A stretch of DNA of 64,000 nt from Pricia mediterranea (GCF_032248455.1 NZ_JAVTTP010000001.1:2044501-2108500); one strand, 5' to 3'; shown: positions 55,258-64,000, counted from the stretch's first letter. The notes: generated by a model from the letters alone, not told the origin. Translations and numbers: made by a program.

Positions 55258-55731
55258 ATGACTGAAACAGAGCGGAAATTTTTGGTCAAATCCGAAGCGT
55301 ACAAAAAACAGGCCCATACCCGCAAGCGCATTGTACAGGGTTTTCTGAACACCGACCCCCGGCGCACCGTGAGAATAAGGATATACGGGAATACCGCCGT
55401 CCTGACCGTAAAGGGCATGTCGAACGAGACCGGAACCACAAGGTTCGAATGGGAACGGGAAATCGGTCTGAAGGAAGCCCAGGCCCTGCTCGAGCTTTGC
55501 GAGAAGGACATTTTGGAGAAGACCCGCTTTGAAATCCCAGTTGGCGAACATCTTTTTGAAGTGGACGAATTCCACGGTTTGAACAAGGGACTGATTCTTG
55601 CCGAAGTGGAACTGAAACATGAGAACGAGCCCTTCGAAAAACCGGACTGGCTCGGCGAAGAGGTCACCGGGGATGTCAGATACTACAATTCACAACTGAG
55701 CAAACAAGCCTATAAAACCTGGAAGAACTAA
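55258..55731 (+). CDS. CYTH-domain protein (inorganic triphosphatase-like)
   Basis: A 157-residue single-domain CYTH protein. The metal-binding ExExK motif is Glu3-Glu5-Lys7, and basic residues of the tunnel (RIVQGFL, RTVRIRI, LTVKG) are present, as is the acidic strand ILAEVELKHE. The family hydrolyses tripolyphosphate or cyclises ATP; the short bacterial forms are mostly triphosphatases. Confidence 0.93.
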   Translation: MTETERKFLVKSEAYKKQAHTRKRIVQGFLNTDPRRTVRIRIYGNTAVLTVKGMSNETGTTRFEWEREIGLKEAQALLELCEKDILEKTRFEIPVGEHLFEVDEFHGLNKGLILAEVELKHENEPFEKPDWLGEEVTGDVRYYNSQLSKQAYKTWKN

Positions 55732-55800
55732 AGCACTTTGCATTTAAAATACAGAGGCCATTAGAAAGTTGCCCATTAATTACGGTTCACTATCGGAAAT

Positions 55801-55920
55801 TGTCAGGTCGAACGCAGTCGAGACCTACTTTGAACGGACAAATAGTTCCCGACTTTAGTGTATCTTGAGTACTTCGACTCCGTTCAGCATAAACTGTAGT
55901 CGAAAGGCTCGAACGGACAT
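55801..55920. repeat. TCGA-rich dispersed repeat, copy 2
   Basis: Starts TGTCAGGTCGAACGCAGTCG then AGACC, later ACTTCGACTCCGTTCAGCAT with AAACT, ends GGCTCGAACGGACA. Shares its words with 34597-34670, where the first word is inverted. Confidence 0.75.
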
Positions 55921-56033
55921 CCTATAAAATAATAATACTTTGACAGTCGGTTATCTTAATAGGGCTAATTGTATGTGTTTAACTACCGCACTCTATTAAA
56001 ACAAATAAGTTTCTTCAGAAAAGAAATGAACTA

Positions 56034-56049
56034 CCCCGAAGCTTCGGGG
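56034..56049. terminator. Perfect 16-bp palindrome after the RND gene
   Basis: CCCCGAAGCTTCGGGG, able to form a 6-bp hairpin with loop AGCT. It lies 35 bases beyond the RND stop (minus strand). It lacks a long T run, so terminator function is likely but not certain. Confidence 0.5.
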
Positions 56050-56083
56050 CTACAAGAAGCAAGAAACAAGACCTTATCATCTA

Positions 56084-59000
56084 TCATCTTACCTCGACCG
56101 CCTCGGGCACCCCCGTAATCTTTTCCTGCAGCCACTGAAACACGATAAACAGTGTGGGAATGATAAACACCCCCAAGACGGTCCCGATAAGCATGCCCCC
56201 GACGGCTCCCGTCCCGATAGCGTTATTTCCGGCAGCTCCCACTCCGGAAGCTATTACGAGGGGCGTAAGGCCCATTATAAACGCAAAGGATGTCATTAAG
56301 ATCGGTCGTAACCTGGCTTTGGCACCTTCTATCGCGGCCACTGTCAGCGGCATTCCCTGATTTCTTCGTTGAATGGCGAACTCCACGATAAGAATGGCAT
56401 TCTTGGCCAACAGGCCGATGAGCATGATCAGGGCAATCTGAAAGTAGATGTTGTTCTCCAGTCCGGCAAACTTGGTGGTCAGATAGGCTCCTGCGACCCC
56501 CACAGGCAAGGAAAGCAGTACCGAAAAAGGCAAAAGGTAACTTTCGTACTGGGCCGCCAAAAAGAAGTAGGTGAAGACGATACTCAACAGAAAGATAAGG
56601 CCCGCCTGCCCCGAGGAGGCAATTTCTTCCCGGGTAATTCCCGAATAGGCCACATCATAATTATTGGGCAAGGTCTGTGCGGCCACCTCGTTGACCGCGT
56701 TGATGGCGTCTCCCGAGCTATAGCCTTGGGTCGCCGATCCGTTGACGGTAACGGCATTAAAAAGATTGAACCGACTTACGGTCTGGGGACCGTAGACCCG
56801 TTCCAGTGATACAAACTGCGATACGGGCGCCATCTCCCCATTAGTATTACGTACGTACATACTGTTCAGACCTTCTTGGTCCTTCCGGTCGTCGGGCTCT
56901 GCCTGCACGAATACCCTGAACTGTTTCCCGAAACGACTGAAATCGGCAGCATAGAGTCCGCCTATATACCCCTGCAAGGTTCTGAGAATACTACTGATTT
57001 CGACCCCCGCCTCTTTGGCCCTGGGGATATCGATGTCCATCTGCAACTGAGGGAATTCCGTGCTGAAGGAATTCGAAGAAAAGCCGATTTCAGGCCTTTG
57101 GTTCAGCGCTTCGACAAATTCGTTGGCCACATCATCGAGATCTGTCAGTTCGCCATTGCTACGGTCCATCAACTGTAGCTCAAAACCATCGGAGGCTCCG
57201 AATCCTGGGATACTTGGCGGGGTAAAGAATAGGATTTCGGCATCCGATATTCCCGATGTTTTTTGGAACAGCTGCGCGAGGATATTGTCGAGCTGGGTCT
57301 CGTCGGATTCCCTTTGATCAAAATCCTCCAAAATAATAAAGCCCATCCCGTACGAGCTGCCCTGTCCCGAAAAGAAATTTCGGCCACTGATAATCGTAGC
57401 TGTTCTAATTCCCTCGATCGAGCCAATAATATCATAGACCCTTTTATTGACATTGTAGGTACGGTCCATCGACGCGCCCTGAGGTAGTTCGAGGTTCATA
57501 AAGACGACACCCCTGTCCTCAGAAGGCACAAAACCGCTGGGGGTGGTGGTGCTCGCCCACCAGATGGCCCCGGCACAGAGTAGCAATAGCGCGGCGGTAA
57601 TCCATTTGTGTCTGGTCAAAAAACCCAAGGAGCGCACATACTTTTTGGAGGTCGCCTGAAACCCGGCGTTGAACGCATTATAAAAGCGCTGCATAAACCC
57701 CTTTTTCTTAGCCTTTTCGTCGTTAGGCTTTAAAAAGATGGCACATAAGGCCGGACTCAAAGTCAACGCATTCACCGCCGATATGACAATGGCAACGATC
57801 AAGGTCACCCCGAACTGTTCGTAAAACACCCCGGACGGGCCTTGGATAAATGTAATCGGAATAAATACCGCGGCCATGACCAATGTAATCGAAATAATGG
57901 CCCCACTGATTTCGCCCATCGCCGAAACGGTAGCTTCTTTTGCATTGTCATAACCCTCCTCGAGTTTGGCGTGCACCGCCTCGACCACCACAATGGCATC
58001 ATCGACCACGATTCCGATGGCCAGCAACAGGGCAAAAAGGGTCAACAAATTGATGGAATATCCGAACAGCTCCAAAAAGAAAAAGGTGCCGATAATCGAA
58101 ACGGGGACCGCGATCGCGGGAATCAAGGTGGATTTTATATCCTGTAGAAAAACAAAGACCACTAAAAACACCAGCAGGAAAGCTTCGATAAGCGTCGTGC
58201 GCACCTTGTTCATCGAGGCGGTCAAAAACTTGTTGGTATCGTAATTGATCAAATAATCGACTCCCTGCGGAAAATCTTCCTTGAGCTCATCGAGCTTGAC
58301 ATAGATTTCCTCGATGATTTCCTGGGCGTTCGAGCCGGGTGTCTGAAAAACCCCGAAACTGATAGCCGGATTTCCTCTCGAAAGACTGGTAGAGCTATAG
58401 GAAAATGCGTCGAGTTCGATTTTGGCCACATCGCCCAAACGCAGAAACTGTCCATTCCCCATCGATTTGATGATAATGTCCTGATATTCGTTGGCCGTTT
58501 TATACCGCCCCTTATATTTGATAACATATTCAAAGGATTCCCCGGCGTTCTGACCCAAGGATCCCGCCGCGGCCTCCAGACTTTGTTCGCCGATGGCATT
58601 GGCTACATCGGTCGTTGTGACCCCGTAGGATGCCATTTTAACGGGATTCAGCCAAATACGCATCGAATAGTCCTTTGCCCCGAAGACGTTCACGTCGCCG
58701 ACCCCGTTGATCCGCTGAAGCTCAGGGCGGACGTTGATGCTCAAATAGTTCTGGATAAAGGTGTCGTCATAATCGGGATTGGTAGAGTACAATGCAGCGT
58801 ACAAGAGCGCGGAACTCTGGCGTTTTTGGGTAATGACCCCCGAACGGATGACCTCGGCAGGCAACAAGGCATTGGCCCGTGCTACCCGGTTCTGGACATT
58901 TACTGCCGCAATATCGGGGTCGACCCCCTGTTCGAAGTACACGGTGATGCTCGCACTGCCCGAATTACTGGCCGTAGAGGTAATGTAGGTCATGTCTTCT

Positions 59001-59215
59001 ACCCCGTTGATCTGCTCCTCGATGGGCACGATAACACTTTCCAATATTGTTTCGGCATTGGCTCCGGGATAACTTGCGGAGACCTGTACCGTAGGTGGGG
59101 CGATATCGGGGTACTGGGTCACGGGGAGGGTCAAATATCCCAGAACCCCCAATAACACAAGAATAATCGAGATGACCGTAGAAAGTACCGGCCGTTCTAT
59201 AAATGTCCTTAACAT
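56084..59215 (-). CDS. RND efflux pump inner-membrane permease (HAE1/AcrB type)
   Basis: Proton-driven multidrug exporter of 1043 residues. An N-terminal helix (MLRTFIERPVLSTVISIILV) starts the usual 12-helix plan with two large periplasmic loops. The proton-relay Asp pair is in GIVVDDAIVVVEAV, and Lys in LIGLLAKNAILIVEF completes the relay. The adaptor gene ends 6 bases upstream. No TolC-type channel gene follows within the unit. Confidence 0.96.
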   Translation of the reverse strand: MLRTFIERPVLSTVISIILVLLGVLGYLTLPVTQYPDIAPPTVQVSASYPGANAETILESVIVPIEEQINGVEDMTYITSTASNSGSASITVYFEQGVDPDIAAVNVQNRVARANALLPAEVIRSGVITQKRQSSALLYAALYSTNPDYDDTFIQNYLSINVRPELQRINGVGDVNVFGAKDYSMRIWLNPVKMASYGVTTTDVANAIGEQSLEAAAGSLGQNAGESFEYVIKYKGRYKTANEYQDIIIKSMGNGQFLRLGDVAKIELDAFSYSSTSLSRGNPAISFGVFQTPGSNAQEIIEEIYVKLDELKEDFPQGVDYLINYDTNKFLTASMNKVRTTLIEAFLLVFLVVFVFLQDIKSTLIPAIAVPVSIIGTFFFLELFGYSINLLTLFALLLAIGIVVDDAIVVVEAVHAKLEEGYDNAKEATVSAMGEISGAIISITLVMAAVFIPITFIQGPSGVFYEQFGVTLIVAIVISAVNALTLSPALCAIFLKPNDEKAKKKGFMQRFYNAFNAGFQATSKKYVRSLGFLTRHKWITAALLLLCAGAIWWASTTTPSGFVPSEDRGVVFMNLELPQGASMDRTYNVNKRVYDIIGSIEGIRTATIISGRNFFSGQGSSYGMGFIILEDFDQRESDETQLDNILAQLFQKTSGISDAEILFFTPPSIPGFGASDGFELQLMDRSNGELTDLDDVANEFVEALNQRPEIGFSSNSFSTEFPQLQMDIDIPRAKEAGVEISSILRTLQGYIGGLYAADFSRFGKQFRVFVQAEPDDRKDQEGLNSMYVRNTNGEMAPVSQFVSLERVYGPQTVSRFNLFNAVTVNGSATQGYSSGDAINAVNEVAAQTLPNNYDVAYSGITREEIASSGQAGLIFLLSIVFTYFFLAAQYESYLLPFSVLLSLPVGVAGAYLTTKFAGLENNIYFQIALIMLIGLLAKNAILIVEFAIQRRNQGMPLTVAAIEGAKARLRPILMTSFAFIMGLTPLVIASGVGAAGNNAIGTGAVGGMLIGTVLGVFIIPTLFIVFQWLQEKITGVPEAVEVR

Positions 59216-59221
59216 GGCGCG

Positions 59222-60358
59222 TTATTTAAATACGGTATCGAACGAATTGACAATACTGTCCACCGGGGTCGGTTCCGGTTTGATCTTAGTACCCGGCCGC
59301 ACCTTGCCCACCCCGTTGCCCAAGATAGAATCGCCTTTTGCCAGTCCGCCTTGCAACACGTAAAAGGGACTGGCCTGCGCTTTTATCGACAGCGCCGCGG
59401 GTACAAGCGTATCGGCTACGACCTTGTACACATAGGTATTGCCCTGTTGTTCATAGGTAGATAACTCGGGTACGACCAAGGCATCGGTAAACTCTTGGGG
59501 CACTTTAACGGTGCCGCTGCCTCCGTTACGCAAAATACCTTCGGGATTTTCGAAGCGCGCCCGGAAGGAAATGGTGCCCGTTTGAGGGTCGATATCGCCG
59601 GCTATGGTTTCGATGCTTCCTTCTTGACTATATTCATCGCCTGTGGCTAAAATCAATTTTACCTTGGGCAGGTTCTCGATCTTTTCGTCCATATTTTTCC
59701 CCTCGGCTTCCCTGATAAAAGTGATAAAGTTCTTCTCGTTCATCGAAAAGTAGGCGTAGATCGTGCCGACCGACGATACTCGTGTCAGCGGCAATTGGGT
59801 CTGCGTGCTCACCAAAGCTCCTTTTCTGAAATTAATGGAGCCGACGACCCCGTCAACGGGACTCCGAACATTGGCGTAATCGATATTCGCCCCTATCCCT
59901 TGATAAGAACTCTTGGCCTGTTCGAGTCTGGCCTTGGCCGATTCGAGTTGCACGGGACTGATAATATCCTTTTCGACCAAGGGAATCAGCTTGTTTACCT
60001 CCACTTGGGCGGCATTGACGTTCGCCTTGGCCGCGGCGGCATCTTGATCTAAGGTTTGAGTCTCGAGCCGGAACAATATCTGGCCCCGTTTTACCCGCTG
60101 GCCCTCCTCGACCAGTACATCTTGAATATAACCTGAAATTTTAGGGCGCACCTCACTGCTTACATCGCCCTGCAACGTGGTGGGATAGCTATTGAACGTA
60201 CTTACATTACGGGTTTCGACGGCGATTACCGGATAGGGCATCACCTGCTGCCCCTGCCCCCTTTGGCCTGCCTTGCCTTCTTTATCGTTTCCACAGCTAA
60301 AAGCTAGGGAGAGTACCACCAGAACTATAAAAAATCCGGGGAGTCGTTTCGTCATCAT
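59222..60358 (-). CDS. RND efflux membrane-fusion (adaptor) protein, lipoprotein
   Basis: AcrA-type adaptor of 378 residues, with lipoprotein signal SLAFSC (Cys22). Domains in order: lipoyl half, short coiled coil (about 105-165, rich in Ala/Gln/Lys), second lipoyl half (NVRSPVDGVVGSINFRKGAL), beta-barrel and membrane-proximal domain. It links the permease to an outer-membrane channel. First gene of the minus-strand pump operon, with a promoter box 17 bases upstream. Confidence 0.95.
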   Translation of the reverse strand: MMTKRLPGFFIVLVVLSLAFSCGNDKEGKAGQRGQGQQVMPYPVIAVETRNVSTFNSYPTTLQGDVSSEVRPKISGYIQDVLVEEGQRVKRGQILFRLETQTLDQDAAAAKANVNAAQVEVNKLIPLVEKDIISPVQLESAKARLEQAKSSYQGIGANIDYANVRSPVDGVVGSINFRKGALVSTQTQLPLTRVSSVGTIYAYFSMNEKNFITFIREAEGKNMDEKIENLPKVKLILATGDEYSQEGSIETIAGDIDPQTGTISFRARFENPEGILRNGGSGTVKVPQEFTDALVVPELSTYEQQGNTYVYKVVADTLVPAALSIKAQASPFYVLQGGLAKGDSILGNGVGKVRPGTKIKPEPTPVDSIVNSFDTVFK

Positions 60359-60375
60359 GTTTGGTTTAGCGGTTT

Positions 60376-60383
60376 CAAAAATA
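60376..60383 (-). promoter_or_regulatory. -7 box TATTTTTG of the RND operon
   Basis: Perfect TAnnTTTG on the minus strand, 17 bases before ATG 60358. No repressor gene or obvious operator nearby. Confidence 0.65.
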
Positions 60384-60520
60384 CGACCGGAAGACGGGTA
60401 TTTTAGTAGGGTCTTGTTAATTGATCGTTAAAGCATGGGCAGGTATTGCCTGAAGAGGGTCATTTAGCATTTGCCACTTGACTATGGAACCAGGATTTCC
60501 CACATCGAAACCAAGAGGCG

Positions 60521-61540
60521 TTACAGGGCCGAACGGAACTGTTCCAAAAACCGCACATCGTTCTCACTCAGCAACCGAATGTCGGGAATCTGGTGCAGCA
60601 ACAACGCGATACGGTCGATGCCCATGCCAAAGGCGAATCCCGAGTATTTTTCGGAGTCGATACCGCAGTTATCGAGCACATTGGGGTCGACCATTCCACA
60701 GCCCATGATTTCGAGCCATCCGGTGCCCTTCGTCATCCGGTAATCCGTTTCGGTCTCCAATCCCCAATACACATCGACCTCGGCACTGGGTTCGGTAAAG
60801 GGAAAATAGGAGGGGCGCAACCGGATTTTGGACTTCCCGAAAAGCTCGTCGGTAAAGAACTGCAAGGTCTGTTTCAGGTCGGCGAAAGATACATCGGTAT
60901 CGATATACAGCCCTTCCACTTGGTGGAAAAAGCAGTGCGACCGGGACGAAATGGCCTCGTTGCGGTATACCCTTCCGGGGGATATGGTTCGAATGGGCGG
61001 TTTATTGTTCTCCATGTACCGCACCTGCACCGTTGAGGTGTGCGTCCGCAAAAGGATATCGGGATCGGTCTGCACGAAAAAAGTATCCTGCATATCGCGG
61101 GCCGGATGGTGTTCCGGAAGGTTCAAGGCGGTAAAATTATGCCAGTCGTCTTCGATCTCTGGCCCCTCGGATACGTTGAAGCCGATCCTTGAAAAAATCT
61201 CGATAATCTGATTCTTGACAATGGAAATAGGATGCCTGGCACCTAGGGGAATCGGTTCGCCCGGACGGGTAAGGTCTCCGTAAATCGGCTGCTCCGCTCC
61301 TTTGCTCTCCAAGGCTTCCTTCAGGCTATCGACCTTTTCCGCCGCCAAGGTCTTGAGCTGGTTGATGGTTTGGCCGAACTCCTTTTTCCGATCATTGGGC
61401 ACGTTCTTGAATTCCGCAAAAAAATCGTTGAGCAAGCCTTTCTTACTAAGATATTTGATTCGGAAGGCCTCTACCGCCTCCGGGGAATCCGCTTCGAATT
61501 TTTCGACTTCGCCGATATGTTTTTTAAGGGTATCGATCAT
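60521..61540 (-). CDS. pheS: Phenylalanyl-tRNA synthetase alpha subunit
   Basis: Class II synthetase alpha chain of 339 residues. Motif 1 region GARHPISIVKNQI, motif 2 around RTISPGRVYRNEAISSRSHC and motif 3 with GFAFGMGIDRIALL are in place after an N-terminal coiled coil. pheT is not adjacent, so the beta subunit is encoded elsewhere, which is common in Bacteroidota. Promoter box 24 bases upstream. Confidence 0.97.
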   Translation of the reverse strand: MIDTLKKHIGEVEKFEADSPEAVEAFRIKYLSKKGLLNDFFAEFKNVPNDRKKEFGQTINQLKTLAAEKVDSLKEALESKGAEQPIYGDLTRPGEPIPLGARHPISIVKNQIIEIFSRIGFNVSEGPEIEDDWHNFTALNLPEHHPARDMQDTFFVQTDPDILLRTHTSTVQVRYMENNKPPIRTISPGRVYRNEAISSRSHCFFHQVEGLYIDTDVSFADLKQTLQFFTDELFGKSKIRLRPSYFPFTEPSAEVDVYWGLETETDYRMTKGTGWLEIMGCGMVDPNVLDNCGIDSEKYSGFAFGMGIDRIALLLHQIPDIRLLSENDVRFLEQFRSAL

Positions 61541-61564
61541 AATTAATACAGCTGACTAGGTTGG

Positions 61565-61572
61565 CAAATTTA
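61565..61572 (-). promoter_or_regulatory. -7 box TAAATTTG of pheS
   Basis: Perfect TAnnTTTG on the minus strand, 24 bases before ATG 61540. Confidence 0.65.
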
Positions 61573-61896
61573 GGGCTTATCGACAACTTTGGCAAAGTTT
61601 GGAAAACCGTTGAAAAGAATATGTGAACCTTTTTTCAAATATGTCTGTTTTTTAGAGTTGGATAGCTTTGTCAGAAATTATCCCCAATATCCTTTAAATA
61701 TAAATTATCCACCCATGAATCGCGTTTTAGTTAATACAAACAAATGAATCTGTAATCATCCCACCCTTCTTTCAATCAGTTAAATACAGTTTACCTTCCA
61801 AAGAACAAAGCTTTTGAAAATAGTTCTTAAAAAATAATGGACTTCTGAAAACAAATTAACGCTTGATAGGTCTCTCTAGAATAAGGAAAATCCTAG
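61573..61896. other. AT-rich gene-free stretch
   Basis: Clearly more AT-rich than the rest of the window. No frame worth calling. It leads into two decayed frames. Confidence 0.5.
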
Positions 61897-62397
61897 TTTA
61901 TCTTCTTTCGCCTATGTAGTGAGCAATTGGATTTCGATAAGATTCAGGTTGAGTTTCGGTCAAATCCGCAAAGTGCAAGTAAAACTTACCCACAATTATT
62001 GAATGACTATTTTAAATCGAAAGATGCCAATGCTGCCCATCATGAACAAATGACTCGTAGTTTTGTTGGTGATATCGCATCCGCTTTAAAGGCTTATGGT
62101 CAAATTCGAGGATTAAAGCTACCAGATCAAAATGTGACCGATCTTTCTTTGAGAGGTTTAACAACTACTTCAGCACTTTCAAAGTTGTCCAAGCCTGAAA
62201 GAGATAGGGTTCAAAATGTACTCTCTGTAGAACTTTCCGCTTACGACTTAAAGGAAGTAAAAAACCCAATTAGGCAAAAAAGCTGGCTGTTAATCAAGAA
62301 AGTAAATATAAAAAATTTATCGAAAATTATCTATGGTTTTTTATACTCCTGCAATTTTACGCCTGTTCACCAAAAAATTACGGAAGTTTTTTACTGA
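61897..62397 (+). pseudogene. Unrecognised decayed ORF in AT-rich island
   Basis: Open frame without ATG near its start (a TTG at 61927 is the first possible start). Part of it looks protein-like and helical (MTRSFVGDIASALKAYGQIR, LRGLTTTSALSKLSKPERDR), but I know no family. After NPIRQ the frame turns into low-complexity Lys/Ile/Phe text. The next frame (from 62274) takes over sensibly there, so a frameshift in an A6 run near 62275-62280 is likely. Confidence 0.45.
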
Positions 62398-62642
62398 AAC
62401 ATAATGGTGCAAATAAGGTAATTGTATCAGGCTCTCTAATTGACACTCAATTTAACAGAAAGACACCACAGAGTGGGATAGAATTGAATGATTCGGACTA
62501 TCGAGCGGACCAAAATGGAAATTTTAACATTTCGCTTGACCCGGGTATATATTCTTTAACAGCGTTATAAATTAATTTAAAGCCAGTTCTAACCAAAGAA
62601 TTTTCATTGGTAAAAGGAGATTCATTAAAACTAGTTTTATAG
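62274..62642 (+). pseudogene. Decayed lipoprotein with carboxypeptidase-regulatory-like domain
   Basis: In this frame, without any ATG, there is a lipoprotein-like signal (LWFFILLQFYACSPKNYGSF), then VIVSGSLIDTQ, ADQNGNFNISLDPGIYSLTA, an in-frame TAA at 62568-62570, and INLKPVLTKEFSLVKGDSLK up to TAG 62640. The order of strands matches CarboxypepD_reg-like beta-sandwich domains. The loss of start and the internal stop make it non-functional. Confidence 0.6.
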
Positions 62643-62784
62643 GTGAAACCTGATTCCGCCCGGCTTCGGTAATTCTTAAATAAATGGAGTGGTTTAAACT
62701 ATCTCCGTTCACGGAAAGATAAAATCACTTCATGTAAGTTTTCCGAATTCTAGGGAGGTTTTCAATACAATCCGATAATCCAAA

Positions 62785-63420
62785 TCATTTCCGCCCAAAA
62801 TCCGCTGGAATCTCGCCCCAGGCCTTGGTCTCCCATTTCACGATGGGGGTGTTGTAAGAGTTGTTTTTCAGCCAGTCGAGGGCGCGGCGTATGAGGTCGA
62901 ACAGGGCTTTGTTCTTTGGGGTTTCCTTGAGCTTCGTGTTGCAGGTCCGTTTCCGTACCCAGCTCATCGCGGTACGGGAATCGGTGTAGATGATGCGGTC
63001 GCTATTGTTTTGCTTGAGAAAGGCGAGGCCGTGTACCAAGGCCAAAAACTCCCCGATATTGTTGGTGCCCTGTTCAAAAGGCCCTTGACGAAATAGTTTT
63101 TTGCCCGTCTTGGTATCGACTCCCTGATATTCCATCTTCCCGGGGTTTCCGCTGGAGGCGGCATCTACGGAGATGGAATGGTAGTTGGGCGTACCGAATT
63201 TCAGGGCTTGCACCGGGGTAAGCGATGGCTCCCCTTTTTTCTTCCCCTTATATTCCTCATAACTCCCGTTATACGCTTTCTTGGCGGCCGCAAAACTGGG
63301 AAAGGATTTGTACTGCGCGCCCTTGTACCCCGTAATGGCGGCTTTGCAGTCTTTCCATGTATCGTAGATTCCGGGGCGTTTCCCTTTCCACACGGTGTAG
63401 AATTTTTGTTTTTTAGCCAT
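62785..63420 (-). CDS. Ribonuclease H1 with viroplasmin (caulimovirus-type) domain
   Basis: RNA-DNA hybrid nuclease of 211 residues. The N-terminal HBD/viroplasmin domain (FYTVWKGKRPGIYDTWKDCK, FPSFAAAKKAY) occupies about 5-55. The RNase H catalytic acids are Asp in SVDAASSGNPG, Glu in NIGEFLALVHGL and Asp in IIYTDSRTAMSW, with a C-terminal Asp in IPADFGRK. Its DxxAxxGNPG and EFLALVHG forms fit the Bacteroidota type. Cytosolic. Confidence 0.94.
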   Translation of the reverse strand: MAKKQKFYTVWKGKRPGIYDTWKDCKAAITGYKGAQYKSFPSFAAAKKAYNGSYEEYKGKKKGEPSLTPVQALKFGTPNYHSISVDAASSGNPGKMEYQGVDTKTGKKLFRQGPFEQGTNNIGEFLALVHGLAFLKQNNSDRIIYTDSRTAMSWVRKRTCNTKLKETPKNKALFDLIRRALDWLKNNSYNTPIVKWETKAWGEIPADFGRK

Positions 63421-63468
63421 AAAATGAAGTTAATCAAGATTATCGTTCACCCCTTCTTGGGAGGGGTC

Positions 63469-63492
63469 GGAAATACCTTTTTCGGTATTTCC
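63469..63492. repeat. Hairpin between purN and RNase H1 genes
   Basis: GGAAATACC (63469-63477), loop TTTTTC, GGTATTTCC (63484-63492). It lies directly after the purN stop (minus strand). No T run follows, so it may be a weak terminator or processing site. Confidence 0.5.
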
Positions 63493-63499
63493 TGAAGGC

Positions 63500-64000
63500 T
63501 CAGTGCGAAGCCTCTGGGGAAGCTAAAAGCCTTTCGATGACCTTGGGAAAATGTTCATACTCCAAGGCATGGACCTTTTGGGTGATCTGCTCCACATTAT
63601 CATCTTCCGATATCGAGGTTACGGCTTGGTGGATGATGCCCCCTTCGTCATAATTTGCGTTGACGTAATGAATGGTGATGCCGGTTTCGCTATCCCCGTT
63701 CGCCTTTACCGCTTTGTGTACTTTACTACCGTACATGCCCTTACCACCATATTTCGGTAACAAGGCGGGATGGATGTTAATGATTTTATCCGGAAATGCC
63801 TGGATCAGCCTTGAAGGGATTTTCCAAAGGAATCCCGCCAGTACGATCAGGTCGGGATCTATAGCTTTCAAGATGTCGAGCACGCAGTCGCTATCATAAA
63901 AGGAAGTTCTATTGAAATATAGCCCGTTTATTTTCAGTCTATCACATCGCTCCAACACTTTAGCATCCTTTTTATTGCTGAGGACGGCGGAGATTACGAT
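63500..64000 (-). CDS. purN: Phosphoribosylglycinamide formyltransferase, 3' part (start outside window)
   Basis: GAR transformylase of purine synthesis. The frame is open to the window edge (upstream residues IVISAVLSNKKDAKVLERCD), so the true start lies beyond 64000 and the apparent GTG at 63958 is internal. The catalytic Asn-His pair is in INIHPALLPKYGGKG and the Asp in NANYDEGGIIHQ. Only a short N-terminal piece is missing. Confidence 0.95.
   Translation of the reverse strand: MVISAVLSNKKDAKVLERCDRLKINGLYFNRTSFYDSDCVLDILKAIDPDLIVLAGFLWKIPSRLIQAFPDKIINIHPALLPKYGGKGMYGSKVHKAVKANGDSETGITIHYVNANYDEGGIIHQAVTSISEDDNVEQITQKVHALEYEHFPKVIERLLASPEASH

Larger units (their letters stand above)
55732..56083. 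other. Gene-free stretch with repeats between CYTH and RND genes
   Basis: Contains the second TCGA-rich repeat and a perfect palindrome near the end of the RND gene. No coding frame. Confidence 0.6.

Noticed and set aside
58583-59155. 190-residue open frame opposite the RND permease gene
   Set aside because: Mirror of codon bias in the long permease gene; cysteine- and glycine-rich text without domain features.

Overview
The window looks like a chromosomal segment of a marine-type Flavobacteriaceae bacterium (Bacteroidota). Support: a suf cluster followed by DUF2480 and DUF3078 genes, many TAnnTTTG promoter boxes (the Bacteroidota sigma-factor -7 signature), no clear Shine-Dalgarno sequences, and family members such as NtrY-like kinase, DUF3109 and a LytTR/TPR-kinase pair in their flavobacterial forms. 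The genus cannot be fixed from sequence alone. Base composition is moderate and even by eye, except for an AT-rich stretch near 61.5-62.8 kb. I see no CRISPR array, prophage, transposase or integrase.

Layout. 0-9 kb: truncated NtrY-like sensor kinase, enoyl-CoA hydratase, a secreted protein of unknown function, a PA0069-type radical SAM protein, an HD phosphohydrolase with an acyltransferase (plsC-like), a bacilliredoxin, a TerB/DnaJ membrane protein and a HupE/UreJ protein. 9-18 kb: dCMP deaminase, C-terminal processing protease, a small membrane protein, MarC, DUF3109, a LytTR regulator with TPR histidine kinase, DUF3078. 18-26 kb (minus strand): sufA-sufB-sufC-sufD-[dead outer-membrane barrel gene]-sufS-sufE-sufT-DUF2480. 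This is a complete Fe-S assembly cluster, except that sufD carries a one-base frameshift in an A8 run. 26-33 kb: Tat-exported Gfo/Idh/MocA oxidoreductase, thiL with a lipoprotein hydrolase, aminopeptidase P, an alkaline-phosphatase superfamily protein and tRNA-Ala(GGC). 33-43 kb: MATE pump, second crotonase, Fpg/Nei glycosylase, a VOC/DUF1801 chimera, a dead MDR dehydrogenase, queD, lpxH, MFS transporter, recJ, OsmC. 43-52 kb: rsmI, an uncharacterised protein, tdk-alr, mscL, asd, a prolyl oligopeptidase, an ABC ATPase, arfB. 52-64 kb: outer-membrane-like protein, dinB, an NAD(P)-binding protein, a CYTH protein, an RND pump with its adaptor, pheS, a decayed AT-rich island, RNase HI and the 3' part of purN.

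Most of the window is housekeeping. The unusual material lies between genes. Six promoters put a TAnnTTTG/TAnnTTTA box only 4-6 nt before the start codon, which predicts leaderless mRNAs, while most other boxes lie 16-33 nt upstream. Three suf spacers carry unrelated 7-bp repeat tracts or short inverted repeats. A degenerate dispersed repeat of about 130-160 bp occurs three times in the first 17 kb and ends in a heptad-like tail. Several genes are visibly dying (barrel gene, MDR gene, VOC/DUF1801 fusion, AT-rich lipoprotein remnant), often by a single stop in an otherwise continuous frame. I found no clearly new multi-gene system.
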